Source of the DNA: Bifidobacteriaceae bacterium
GTDB lineage: Bacteria; Actinomycetota; Actinomycetes; Actinomycetales; Bifidobacteriaceae
Direction of reading: 5' to 3'
DNA: 64,000 bases
Assembly: GCA_022650895.1 (NCBI GenBank)
Contig: JALCQC010000010.1
Location: 1 to 64,000 of the forward strand
Part shown: in pieces, positions 9,875 to 19,171 of the stretch
Layout of the letters: each line of letters opens with the position of its first letter
Numbering within the stretch: position 1 is the first letter of the stretch
Translations under genes and position numbers: made by a program
The notes under the pieces: generated by a model
Told to the model about the DNA's origin: nothing
The model's database searches: none
Seen by the model: the letters and a program-made list of their open reading frames with translations, nothing else

Positions 9875-10975
9875 ATGCTGGAGATGGCAGGATTTCTGAG
9901 CTCATTCACACAACCGTTCTTGATGTCGGTTCTTCTGGGCGTTTTCGCGTCCATTCTGCTGACTCTGCCGATTCTGGCCGTGCTCTACCACCGTCGGAAC
10001 CGTTTGGAATTCGGCACAGTCATGAGCGTCTATCTGGCAATTTTGTATGTTTTCGCTCTTGCGTTCTTCACCCTCTACCCGCTGCCTGATAATCCGACGC
10101 AGTATTGCGCTATGCATGACCTGCAGCCGCAGCTGAATCCGTTCGAATTCCTTATTGACATACGGAAGGCGGGTCTGAGTGCCCTTCTGCAGATCGGCAT
10201 GAACGTGCTGTTCTTCCTACCGCTCGGTTTCATTTTGAAGCGCATGTTTCAGTGGCGGTGGTATGCGATCATTCCTATGGGCTTCGCGGTGTCACTGCTG
10301 ATAGAGACGGCGCAGCTCACGGGGATTTTCGGCATCTATCCGTGTCCCTACCGGCTTTTCGACGTCGATGACCTCATTTGGAACACTGTGGGTACCATTG
10401 TCGGCATGTGGCTGGCGGGGCTGTGGAATCGCATTGATCCACCGGAGGCGGTTTCTCGGGCAGTGGTGACACGACCGGGACTCGTTCGCCGCATCGTCGC
10501 CTTCACCATCGATTCATTGCTGGTGGCTCTCGTCTCCACCATTGTGTCCATTCCCTTTGTCTCCTTCATCCAGAACGAGGGGGCGCAGCAGAATGTCGTG
10601 ACGGCGATCACTGCGGTGGTCTTCATCTGCGCACAGGGAATCTTGCCATGGCTGCATGGAGGTCAGACACTCGCCGGCCGCTTCGTCAACATGACTTTCG
10701 AAACGAAGCAGCGCACCGGCGCCATGAGGATGGTCTTCTATATCGTGCGTCTCGCCGTACTCTACTGCGTCACCATGTGGGCGCAAGGCGGCTGGTATCT
10801 CGCTGCCATTGCGGTTCTGTTGGTGTTCTGGTTGGTGAAGCGCTGCATGCCGTACGACCTCATTGCGGGAGCGGAATATCCGGCGCCGATGATGGGCCCA
10901 GCTGCTACGCAGGTAGCAGCGAGCTTGGGGTCACTGTCACGAACCGAGAAGGACTCCCAGGAGCAATCCCACTAA
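9875..10975 (+). CDS. VanZ-like/RDD domain membrane protein
   Basis: VanZ-like N-terminal half (NVLFFLPLGFILKRMF...IETAQLTGIFGIYPCPYRLFDVDDLIWNTVGTIVG). RDD-like C-terminal half (RRIVAFTIDSLLVAL...GGQTLAGRFVNMTF). Confidence 0.82.
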   Translation: MLEMAGFLSSFTQPFLMSVLLGVFASILLTLPILAVLYHRRNRLEFGTVMSVYLAILYVFALAFFTLYPLPDNPTQYCAMHDLQPQLNPFEFLIDIRKAGLSALLQIGMNVLFFLPLGFILKRMFQWRWYAIIPMGFAVSLLIETAQLTGIFGIYPCPYRLFDVDDLIWNTVGTIVGMWLAGLWNRIDPPEAVSRAVVTRPGLVRRIVAFTIDSLLVALVSTIVSIPFVSFIQNEGAQQNVVTAITAVVFICAQGILPWLHGGQTLAGRFVNMTFETKQRTGAMRMVFYIVRLAVLYCVTMWAQGGWYLAAIAVLLVFWLVKRCMPYDLIAGAEYPAPMMGPAATQVAASLGSLSRTEKDSQEQSH

Positions 10976-11068
10976 AGGTGACAAGAGCAGGGACGGCGTG
11001 AGGAAAGACGCCGTGCGCAGGTGCGATGCGCGCAGGGGAAATGCGTCGCGCAGGGACGCCGCAGCTCT

Positions 11069-12133
11069 TCACGTGGAGGAGCGCAGCTTGTGCGTGAATT
11101 TTTTGATGGCGCGCCGGGGTTGTGAAAAACGTCGTGACGCATAGGTCTCCGCCTTTTGCGCACGGCGTTTTTTGCTGCCGTAATAACGGGGTTCACGTGC
11201 TTTTCTGGAAGAGGCTTTCGCGAGGGCCTTCTTCTGCTCGTTGTTTTTCTTTTCGAGACGTTGGTTGGCGCGGCGCTCCACCGAGGCGGGATCGAGTTTC
11301 AGACCGAAGATGAGGCTCTGCCGCATGGATTCATAGTCGAGGTTTGAGAAAAACGCCATCGACTGCATGATCATGTACCGCTTCAAGGAGGGGTATCGGG
11401 TGAGGATGTAGTCTTCTCTGTCTTCCACGGCCTTGGACCAGTCGGAAATGAGACTTGGCGCGATCTGGCCCATGAGGGAACCCGAGCGCAGGCGGTAGTG
11501 GTACAGCGTCTGCGGCAGGCGCACCACCTTCTGTGACTCACCGAGAATGTTGCAGATGCGGGCGAGATCCTCGATCTTGCGGCCGACGGGGAACGTGAGA
11601 TTCTGTTCGCGGTAGATGGAAGCCTTGGCGACGAAGGTCCACAGGTAGCCAGCGATGTCGGAGTGCAGCTGCTGGCGGAGTGCGTCAGTGGGGCTGAGAA
11701 CTTGGATGCCGTCGTATTCGTTGTGTGCATATGACGACTTGATGGAGGCGCCGGTCACGTTGATGGTGTCGAATTTGAACATGACCACATCGGCGTCGAA
11801 ATTGCTCATCGCCTCCATGCAGCGTTCGATGAGGTCGAGTTCCATGGTGTCATCAGGGTCGAAGAAGTAGATGTAGTCGCCGGTGGCCGAATACAGTCCG
11901 GTGTTGCGGGCGGCGGCGACTCCGCCGTTATCCTGGCGGACAATGCGAATCCGTGAGTCTCTTTTCGCCCAGCCGGTGGCGATGTCCAAGGAGTCGTCGG
12001 TGGAGCCATCGTCCACCACCACAATCTCGACGTTGCCGTACGTTTGCTCAACCGCGCAGCGAAGGCTTGTATCGAGGAAGTCATGGACGTTGTAAACCGG
12101 CATGACGATGCTGACAAGTGGTTCGAGCATCAT
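11069..12133 (-). CDS. glycosyltransferase family 2
   Basis: VSIVMPVYNVHDFLDTSLRCAVEQTYGNVEIVVVDDGSTDDSL and YIYFFDPDDTMELD. Start chosen at ATG 12133 after agaaaggcg. Confidence 0.92.
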   Translation of the reverse strand: MMLEPLVSIVMPVYNVHDFLDTSLRCAVEQTYGNVEIVVVDDGSTDDSLDIATGWAKRDSRIRIVRQDNGGVAAARNTGLYSATGDYIYFFDPDDTMELDLIERCMEAMSNFDADVVMFKFDTINVTGASIKSSYAHNEYDGIQVLSPTDALRQQLHSDIAGYLWTFVAKASIYREQNLTFPVGRKIEDLARICNILGESQKVVRLPQTLYHYRLRSGSLMGQIAPSLISDWSKAVEDREDYILTRYPSLKRYMIMQSMAFFSNLDYESMRQSLIFGLKLDPASVERRANQRLEKKNNEQKKALAKASSRKAREPRYYGSKKRRAQKAETYASRRFSQPRRAIKKFTHKLRSST

Positions 12134-12332
12134 TCGTTGCGCCTTTCTGTGGTGGATCGGAGAATTCAACTCCCTGATTTTCATTCTAACGAGAGGGCTT
12201 TATTGCGCCTTCATCCGAACGGAGGAAATGGCTTGTCGCAGGTGGCACTAGTTTAGAGTTGTACCGGTAAGTATTGCAGCCGCAGCGTCGGTTCAACGGC
12301 GTTGTGCGGCGTTCAGTGGGGAACGAGGTTCA

Positions 12333-13310
12333 ATGCGATATCGCAATGTTGGCAAGGCTGGGATAAAGGTTTCAGAAATAGCGGTGGGAAGCTGGATGAC
12401 GCAGCTGCAGGACACGGAGGAGATCGAACGCGCCACCTCCGTCATTCGGACGGCGTATGAGAAAGGCGTGAATTTCTTCGATTGCGCTGATGCCTACAGC
12501 GGGGGCGATGCCGAGAAGTTCCTGGGGCAGGTGTTGAAGGATTACAGGCGTTCCTCCCTCGTCGTCTCCTCGAAGGTCTTCTTCCCGACGGGTGAGTCTG
12601 TGAACGAGCGTGGGCTGTCGCGCAAACACATCTTTGAAAATTGCGAGCGGTCTCTTCGCAATCTCAATATGGACTATCTGGATCTGTACTATTGCCACCG
12701 CTTTGACGAGTCGACCCCGATGGAGGAGACCCTGCAGGCCATGTCTGATCTGGTGGCGCAGGGAAAGATCTTGTATTACGGCGTGAGCGAGGAGTGGAGC
12801 GCGGCGCGTATCGAGCGTGCGGAACGCATCATTGAGGAGCGTGGTCTGTACCCGCTGACCGTGATACAACCCCAGTACAACATGATGGATCGCTATATCG
12901 AGCACGAACTGGTGGAGGTGTGCGATCGGTATGGCATTGGCATCACGCCGTTCTCGCCGCTTGCTCAGGGTCTTCTGACCGGCAAATACCGCAAAGGTGC
13001 GCCGCTTCCGGAGGGGTCGCGGGCAACCTATCAGGAGGATCATCAGATCAACGATATGTTGACGGGCGAGAACCTCGATATGGTCGCACAGCTGAGCGGT
13101 GTCGCCGATGAACTCGGCCTCACCATGCCGGTCCTGGCGCTGGCGTGGATCCTGAGGCTGCCGACCATCAGCTCCGTGATCACAGGTGCCTCGAAGGTGC
13201 GTCAGCTGGAGTCCAACATCGCCGCCAGTGGCGTGGAGATCCCGCAGGACGCGTTGGAACGCATCGATGAGATTCTCGGTTTCAAACGCTTCGAACGCCA
13301 TATAGGCTGA
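12333..13310 (+). CDS. aldo/keto reductase
   Basis: MRYRNVGKAGIKVSEIAVGSW, FDCADAYSGGDAEKFLG, MDYLDLYYCHRFD. Confidence 0.92.
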   Translation: MRYRNVGKAGIKVSEIAVGSWMTQLQDTEEIERATSVIRTAYEKGVNFFDCADAYSGGDAEKFLGQVLKDYRRSSLVVSSKVFFPTGESVNERGLSRKHIFENCERSLRNLNMDYLDLYYCHRFDESTPMEETLQAMSDLVAQGKILYYGVSEEWSAARIERAERIIEERGLYPLTVIQPQYNMMDRYIEHELVEVCDRYGIGITPFSPLAQGLLTGKYRKGAPLPEGSRATYQEDHQINDMLTGENLDMVAQLSGVADELGLTMPVLALAWILRLPTISSVITGASKVRQLESNIAASGVEIPQDALERIDEILGFKRFERHIG

Positions 13311-13420
13311 CGCTTCGCGCCATAGCCGGCGGTGTTGGCCACTGCCTGTTATGATTCCTGGACATGATCCGCGGCATGACCTCCAGCCGTGTCCTTTGCC
13401 GTGATCAAATAGCTGTGTTC

Positions 13421-13458
13421 AACCCCGCTGCGAACTTTTTCGCGGTGGGGTTCTTTTC
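13421..13458 (+). terminator. Rho-independent terminator
   Basis: AACCCCGC-TGCGAACTTTTTC-GCGGTGGGGTT followed by CTTTTC. Confidence 0.75.
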
Positions 13459-13516
13459 ATGTGACCTTTTCACTAGACTTGTGCTCACCGCCACACCAAA
13501 ACAGTAGGGAGAAGCC

Positions 13517-14836
13517 GTGGGCACACGAGAGAATGATGGTTTCGCCCTCACGGCGAAAACTCAGAAAGCTGAGTTTCAGAAGGAGCAATCACAGAAGGCG
13601 CAATCACAGAAAGCCGAGAATGCGGGAGAAAAAACCGGAGACGGCTTCCGCCACGATCCGCGCGCCATGGTGAAACTTCCACGCACCCGTCTGCTCCTTC
13701 TGTTCTTGGCTGCCATCGGAGCGCTGATGGGGTTGAATGCCGCGTTGGTGCGGTCGTCCCTTCCGGCGGTGGTCAGCAGGGCTCCTTTGGGCGATGGGCA
13801 CGGTGCCTTGATGGTTTTTGGGTTCTTGGGCGGTGCCATCGGCCTTGAGCGAGCCGTCGCCTATGAGGCGGGAGCTTCCGCGCATCCGCGGTGGGGTTTC
13901 CTCGCTCCGACCTTTGCGGGGCTGGGTTCCCTTCTCTTGGTGCTGGAGGCCGTGCCATATGTTTCACGTGAAACATCCTTCGCGCCCTTCGCCATGATGG
14001 CCCGCAATCCTCAGACACTTCCCGGTGCGGCATGGACTCTTTCGATGCTGGCCCTGACCGCGATCTACGTGGGTGTGTGGCACCGGCAACAGTCGGTGGC
14101 TGTGATGATTCAGCTACTCGGCTCCGTTCTCGGTGCGTTCGGTGTGGCGCTGTGGGCCCGCGGAATAGACGCGCAGATTCTGGCTCCGTGGTGGATGGCG
14201 TACTTGGTGCTCACCATCGTGGGTGAACGCATCGAGTTGGCCCGCGTGGCTTTCATCGCGCACCATGTGGAGTGGTCGATCTTCTTCTCTTCCCTCGCTC
14301 TTGCGGTGTCGTTGGCGGTGTGCATGGTTGCGCCCACCGTCGGCTACCCGGTGATGGGTGTGGCGTTGGGAGCGATGCTGCTTTTGGCGATCACTCACGA
14401 CACGGCCCGCAAAACCTTCAAAATCAAAGGTGTTACCGGTTTCATGGGGACCTGCATGCTCGTCGGCTATGCCTGGGCGCTTCTAGCGGCGGCCATCTGG
14501 ATCTTCTCGCCGACTGGTTTTTCGGGGTATTGGCGTGATCTCGCCCTTCATGCGCTGGCCATCGGGTTCGTGATGTCGATGGTGGCGGCGCACGCCTCCA
14601 TGATCGTTCCGTCCATCACCCGCAGGCCAATGCGGTATCGCCCGGTTCTGTGGGTCGGATGGGCGGTGATGCAGTTGGGGCTTCTCGTCAGATTGATGGG
14701 GACGACTCGTGGGATCACATCGCTCTGGCAGTGGGGTGACGCCATCAGCGTCGTCGGCATGCTGACCATGATGATAACGGTAGCTGCCCTGAATGTTTAC
14801 CGCTCTCCCGCCCGGATTCAGGCGAAGGAATCATGA
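13517..14836 (+). CDS. NnrS-like polytopic membrane protein
   Basis: About 12 TM segments after a hydrophilic repeat-containing N-terminus. GDGHGALMVFGFLGGAIGLERAV and HALAIGFVMSMVAAHASMIVP resemble NnrS-type membrane proteins. First gene of the nirK operon. Confidence 0.6.
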   Translation: MGTRENDGFALTAKTQKAEFQKEQSQKAQSQKAENAGEKTGDGFRHDPRAMVKLPRTRLLLLFLAAIGALMGLNAALVRSSLPAVVSRAPLGDGHGALMVFGFLGGAIGLERAVAYEAGASAHPRWGFLAPTFAGLGSLLLVLEAVPYVSRETSFAPFAMMARNPQTLPGAAWTLSMLALTAIYVGVWHRQQSVAVMIQLLGSVLGAFGVALWARGIDAQILAPWWMAYLVLTIVGERIELARVAFIAHHVEWSIFFSSLALAVSLAVCMVAPTVGYPVMGVALGAMLLLAITHDTARKTFKIKGVTGFMGTCMLVGYAWALLAAAIWIFSPTGFSGYWRDLALHALAIGFVMSMVAAHASMIVPSITRRPMRYRPVLWVGWAVMQLGLLVRLMGTTRGITSLWQWGDAISVVGMLTMMITVAALNVYRSPARIQAKES

Positions 14837-16170
14837 CGCGCACGTCAGCGCGGAAGCCTTCGCAGAAACGAAGTCTGCGTGGGCGGTGGTCCGACGATCG
14901 CTTCACCCTCGCATGGATGTTCGTCGCTGTGGTGGCATGTGCGTGCGCGCTTCTGAAGCCGCACTTTCTGCCGCAGCCGGTATGGATGCCGATCCATGCG
15001 GTGGCGCTGGGGGTGGTGTCCAACGGGATATTCCAATGGTCATGGTTCTTCTCTCGCGGTGTGCTGCATTTTCCGTTGGAGGGTGCCGTCCGCTATGCCG
15101 CTTTCGCGAGGATCATCGTTCTCAACGCGGGAATCGTGGCGCTTTTCGTCGCCATGTGGCTGGGATCTGTTCCACTGTCCGTGGTTGCCACGGTTCTGAT
15201 CTGCGGTGCCGGTCTCCAGCAGGGAGTGATGCTGGCGCGGGTCGCCCGCAGACATCGTGACAGCCGTTTCGTTCCCGTCGTTCACTATTACGTGGTGGCA
15301 TTCGTCGCTTTCGTGCTGACGTGTGCGCTGGGCGCGGTCCTTTCTTACGAGATGATGGGAAGCAATGTTCCCGCGTGGTTGGTGGGTTCCGCAGATGGCA
15401 TTGCGGTGGCGCATTCCGTTCTCGGAATCGGTGGCTGGGCGGGTATCACCATTCTGGGAACGATCGTGGTGCTGGGCCTTTCCATGCTCCATGCGCGCCA
15501 GAACGAGAAGACGTGGGCATGGGCTTCCGCCGTCCTGCCGCTTCTTGTGGCGGGGACGCTCATTGCCGGCATCGGCGCCCTTGCGGGGCTCGCTTGGATG
15601 GTGGGTGCGGGAACGCTTTTCTTTCTCGTTGCGGCCTCTGGCGGAGTCCTGTGGCCCTTATGGACGTCGTTTGGTCAACGCAGACGCAGCTCGCCGACCG
15701 CATGGACGCTGCTGGCGGGCGTGTGCTGGTTCATGCTTCTGCTGGCGGTGTTTGCTGTGAAATCAATGCTCGCCGGTTCGGTATCCCAGATTCGGGAGCT
15801 GATTGTCACACAGTTGGGAATCTTCATCGCCGCAGGTATTGGGCAGGTTTTTGTGGCATCACTGGAGTATCTGGTGCCGGTTGCGATCGGGGGTGGCCCC
15901 CGCATTCAGCGTCTCGGTGGAGAAACGGTTGCTTTCTGGTGGCCGCTCAGGCTTGGGCTGCGCAACGGTGCGCTCGTGATGTTCTTTGCGGTCCAGATTG
16001 CGGGTACGTCACAGAGTGGGCTGCAGACGGTACTTTTGGCCGCGATCTTGCTGTGTTATGCAGCGGAAGCGGTGGTGGTGGCGTATGGCGCTGTCCGACA
16101 GTTGAGGGCAAAAAATAGGGCGCGGCTGACGGAGAGTGCAGAACGGAAAGCAGTTGATGATGAAAAGTGA
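14833..16170 (+). CDS. polytopic membrane protein of the nitrite-reductase operon
   Basis: ATGA overlap with the upstream gene. Multi-TM with several membrane His residues (FSRGVLHFP, VAHSVLGIGGWAG). Confidence 0.65.
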   Translation: MTRTSARKPSQKRSLRGRWSDDRFTLAWMFVAVVACACALLKPHFLPQPVWMPIHAVALGVVSNGIFQWSWFFSRGVLHFPLEGAVRYAAFARIIVLNAGIVALFVAMWLGSVPLSVVATVLICGAGLQQGVMLARVARRHRDSRFVPVVHYYVVAFVAFVLTCALGAVLSYEMMGSNVPAWLVGSADGIAVAHSVLGIGGWAGITILGTIVVLGLSMLHARQNEKTWAWASAVLPLLVAGTLIAGIGALAGLAWMVGAGTLFFLVAASGGVLWPLWTSFGQRRRSSPTAWTLLAGVCWFMLLLAVFAVKSMLAGSVSQIRELIVTQLGIFIAAGIGQVFVASLEYLVPVAIGGGPRIQRLGGETVAFWWPLRLGLRNGALVMFFAVQIAGTSQSGLQTVLLAAILLCYAAEAVVVAYGAVRQLRAKNRARLTESAERKAVDDEK

Positions 16171-16182
16171 TGGAGAAGAAGA

Positions 16183-17790
16183 ATGACCAACCACGAACAG
16201 CCACGGGACTCTCGCCCGACGCCTGCCAGGAAAACCGAGAGTGACAAGAACTCGCACCCTGTGAAATCACGGTCTGAGGGAACGGAGACGAAAGGTCTCA
16301 CTCTGCAACAGGGCTTTCAACTGTTGGCGGGAATTCTCATCGTGGTGGCACTTGTTGTCGCCTTCGTAATGTTTCGCCCTTCTGCGGCGCAGGATGCAAC
16401 GACCACTGATTCCGCATCCTCTGCAGCCTCCGCCTCCGGTTCGGGATCTGGTTCTAGATCTGGATCGGGCTCAGCCGGTGAAAGCATTGAAGCCACCGGG
16501 AAGACGACCACTGCAAAAGTTGCGGTGGAGGGGATGTCCTTTACGCCGTCGGACATCAAGGTTCCCGCTGGCAACAAACTGGTCATCACCTTCACCAACA
16601 CCGGTAACCAACGCCACGACCTTGTTCTCAGCAACGGCGCGAAGACCCCGACAATCGCTCCGGGTGACACGGCCACCTTGGAGGCCGGGGTCATCACCTC
16701 CAGCCTTGAGGGCTGGTGCTCCCTGCCTGGACACCGGCAGATGGGCATGAGCCTGACAATCACTATGACGGGAACGGGGGCCATGTCCGGTGATAGCGCT
16801 GGCGGCAGCTCCGGCAGCACTGGCTCTGACAGCATGGAGGGCATGGATATGGGCGACTCCGGTTCCGACTCAGACTCCACGAACGACGTGGATACTCCCA
16901 CCATGGCGGCGCTGCAGAAGCAGGCGAAGAAGGAGAAGGCCTACGATGCGGAGCTCACCACCCTCGATAACAAGAAGGATCGCTATTACACGCTGACGGT
17001 CACCGAGGGAACGCAGACGCTTTCCGACGGTGTAACGCGGCAGGTGTGGACCTACAACAAGACCTCTCCCGCACCGACGCTGCACGGTCACGTCGGCGAC
17101 ACCTTCCATGTCACCTTGGTGAACAAGGGAACGATGGGGCATTCCATCGACTTCCATGCAGGGCAGAACAATCCTAAAACCGTGATGAAAACCATCGATC
17201 CCGGACAGTCGCTGGAATACGTCTTCACCGCCTCCCACGCAGGAATCTGGCTGTACCACTGCTCGACGATGCCGATGTCGAATCACATTGCCAATGGAAT
17301 GTACGGGGCCGTGGTGATTGAGCCGAAGGGGCTCAGCGATGTGACGGCGCAGTATGTGCTGGTGCAAGGAGAGATGTACCTCGGCAAGAACGGGGGTGCT
17401 GCGGATGCGAACAAAGTGGCGTCTCTCATCCCCGACATCGTGACCTTCAACGGCCGCGCCTTCCAGTACGATGCCCATCCGCTCACGGCGCGCGCAGGGA
17501 AGAGAATTCGCATCTGGGTGCTGGACGCCGGGCCGAACGCGGCGCTTTCCTTCCACATCGTCGGAGCGCATTTCAACACCGTCTGGAAAGAGGGAGCCTA
17601 TCTGTTGCGTGACAACGATTCTTCCGGCATGAGCTCGGGGGAGGCTGCCTCGCAGGCGTTGGGGCTGCAGCCCGCGGAGGGTGGCTTTGTGGAGCTCACC
17701 ATTCCGGATGCCGGCAGCTATACCATGGTGAACCACATCATGAGTCTGGCGGAGAAAGGTGCGCACGGCACCCTGAAGGTGACGAAGTGA
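16183..17790 (+). CDS. nirK: copper-containing nitrite reductase (NirK type) with a fused N-terminal cupredoxin domain
   Basis: NirK copper-ligand patterns: MGHSIDFHAG, LYHCSTMPMSNHIANGMYGAVVIEP, SFHIVGAHFNTVW, YTMVNHIMS. Additional N-terminal cupredoxin (RHDLVL...WCSLPGHRQMGMSL) and a TM anchor. Confidence 0.85.
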   Translation: MTNHEQPRDSRPTPARKTESDKNSHPVKSRSEGTETKGLTLQQGFQLLAGILIVVALVVAFVMFRPSAAQDATTTDSASSAASASGSGSGSRSGSGSAGESIEATGKTTTAKVAVEGMSFTPSDIKVPAGNKLVITFTNTGNQRHDLVLSNGAKTPTIAPGDTATLEAGVITSSLEGWCSLPGHRQMGMSLTITMTGTGAMSGDSAGGSSGSTGSDSMEGMDMGDSGSDSDSTNDVDTPTMAALQKQAKKEKAYDAELTTLDNKKDRYYTLTVTEGTQTLSDGVTRQVWTYNKTSPAPTLHGHVGDTFHVTLVNKGTMGHSIDFHAGQNNPKTVMKTIDPGQSLEYVFTASHAGIWLYHCSTMPMSNHIANGMYGAVVIEPKGLSDVTAQYVLVQGEMYLGKNGGAADANKVASLIPDIVTFNGRAFQYDAHPLTARAGKRIRIWVLDAGPNAALSFHIVGAHFNTVWKEGAYLLRDNDSSGMSSGEAASQALGLQPAEGGFVELTIPDAGSYTMVNHIMSLAEKGAHGTLKVTK

Positions 17791-18473
17791 GTGTGGAAAT
17801 GAGTTCAGAAATGAGTCCGGAAGAGAGCGGCATGATGCCGGCGGGTGACTTTCCCGACTTCCTGGAGGGAGACGCGGAGGAGGTGGCGCGTCGCCTACTG
17901 GGGTGTTACTTGATCCGCACCTTCGATCCCGCGGTGGAGTATCCTGCGGGACAGGGGCGCGAAGGGACGGTGTCACGTGTGGTCGTGCGGATCGTGGAAA
18001 CCGAGGCCTACGACCAGAACGATCCCGCCTCCCACGCCTACCATGGAAAATCCGAACGCAACAAGGCACTTTTCGGTCCCGCCGGACACCTGTATGTGTA
18101 TTTCACCTATGGAATGCACTATTGCGCGAACGTCACTTGCGGCGACGACGGTTTTGGGGCGGGAGCCTTGATTCGTGCCGTGGAACCGGTGGATGGGCAG
18201 AGTCGCGAAGTGCTTCTTGCCCGGCGCGGGCTGGCGGGTGCCACTGGAAAGAGGGCCGCGAACGCCACCAACGGGCCCGCCAAACTGTGCAAGGCCTTGG
18301 ACATCGACAAGCGCTTGTATGCCCATGATCTGCGCCGGCCGCCGTTGCAACTGGTTTCCGGGAACCTCCTGCCTGGGGAAAAGGTGCAGGCAACTGAACG
18401 CATCGGGATTTCAAAGGCGGCGGAGGTGCTGCGCCGGTTCGTCATTGAGGGGAATCCGTATCTTTCGCGGTGA
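17787..18473 (+). CDS. DNA-3-methyladenine glycosylase (MPG/AAG family)
   Basis: ARRLLGCYLIR, IVETEAYDQNDPASHAYHGKSERNKALFGPAGHLYVYFTYGMHYCANV and NGPAKLCKALDI are hallmark AAG motifs. Start codon overlaps the nirK stop (GTGA). Confidence 0.93.
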   Translation: MSVEMSSEMSPEESGMMPAGDFPDFLEGDAEEVARRLLGCYLIRTFDPAVEYPAGQGREGTVSRVVVRIVETEAYDQNDPASHAYHGKSERNKALFGPAGHLYVYFTYGMHYCANVTCGDDGFGAGALIRAVEPVDGQSREVLLARRGLAGATGKRAANATNGPAKLCKALDIDKRLYAHDLRRPPLQLVSGNLLPGEKVQATERIGISKAAEVLRRFVIEGNPYLSR

Positions 18474-18512
18474 GATGGCGCATGTATATCCGCACGCGCA
18501 TGCCTGCGCATA

Positions 18513-18552
18513 ATAAAAGGGCGGCAGCCACTGATGATGACCACCGCCCTCC
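18513..18552 (-). terminator. terminator for the minus-strand GlsB/YeaQ-like gene
   Basis: On the minus strand: GGGCGG...CCGCCC followed by TTTTATTAT. Confidence 0.55.
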
Positions 18553-18620
18553 TCCACCAACCCATGGTTGGCAGTGAGGATGCGCTATGCCGCGCACCGT
18601 TTCCGCCCAGTCGACTGGAA

Positions 18621-18869
18621 TTAGTTCTTTATGCGACTGACGAAGAATGAGACGACGGCGACGAGTATCACCGCTCCCACAATTGAAGGAATGATTGCCA
18701 TTCCTGCAAGCGAGGGGCCCCAAGTGCCAAGGAGAGCCTGTCCCAAAGATGCGCCGACAAGGCCTGCCAGGATATTGCTGATCCAACCCATGGAGTGGCC
18801 CTTTGCCGTTATGGCGCCGGCGATGGCGCCGATGATGGCGCCTACAATCAAAACCCATAACCAATGCAT
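18621..18869 (-). CDS. GlsB/YeaQ/YmgE-family (transglycosylase-associated-like) membrane protein
   Basis: MHWLWVLIVGAIIGAIAGAITAKGHSMGWISNILAGLVGASLGQALLG. RBS aaaaggagg. Confidence 0.9.
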   Translation of the reverse strand: MHWLWVLIVGAIIGAIAGAITAKGHSMGWISNILAGLVGASLGQALLGTWGPSLAGMAIIPSIVGAVILVAVVSFFVSRIKN

Positions 18870-19171
18870 GTGTCCTCCTTTTCGAAAAGGGTGCCACATT
18901 ACACCCATTAGAACGATCCTTTCAGATCTGACGGGCCCGGGCAAGTTATGCCGAGAACTAAAAAAATGGACAACTTTTTTGCTTTCGTCGATTTAAGGAA
19001 ATAACCGTTATCTGCGGGAAAATGACGAAGAGACACGGAAAGTGGTGACGGTTCCCATGAAAACGGCCATGAGAATACCCGTGAAGGTGCAGTGAAAGTG
19101 GGCTGAGAAAGCAAGAGCGTTCAGCCTTGCGGATGAGAGCGTTGAGCCCTTCCCTCGATACACTCGGAAGT

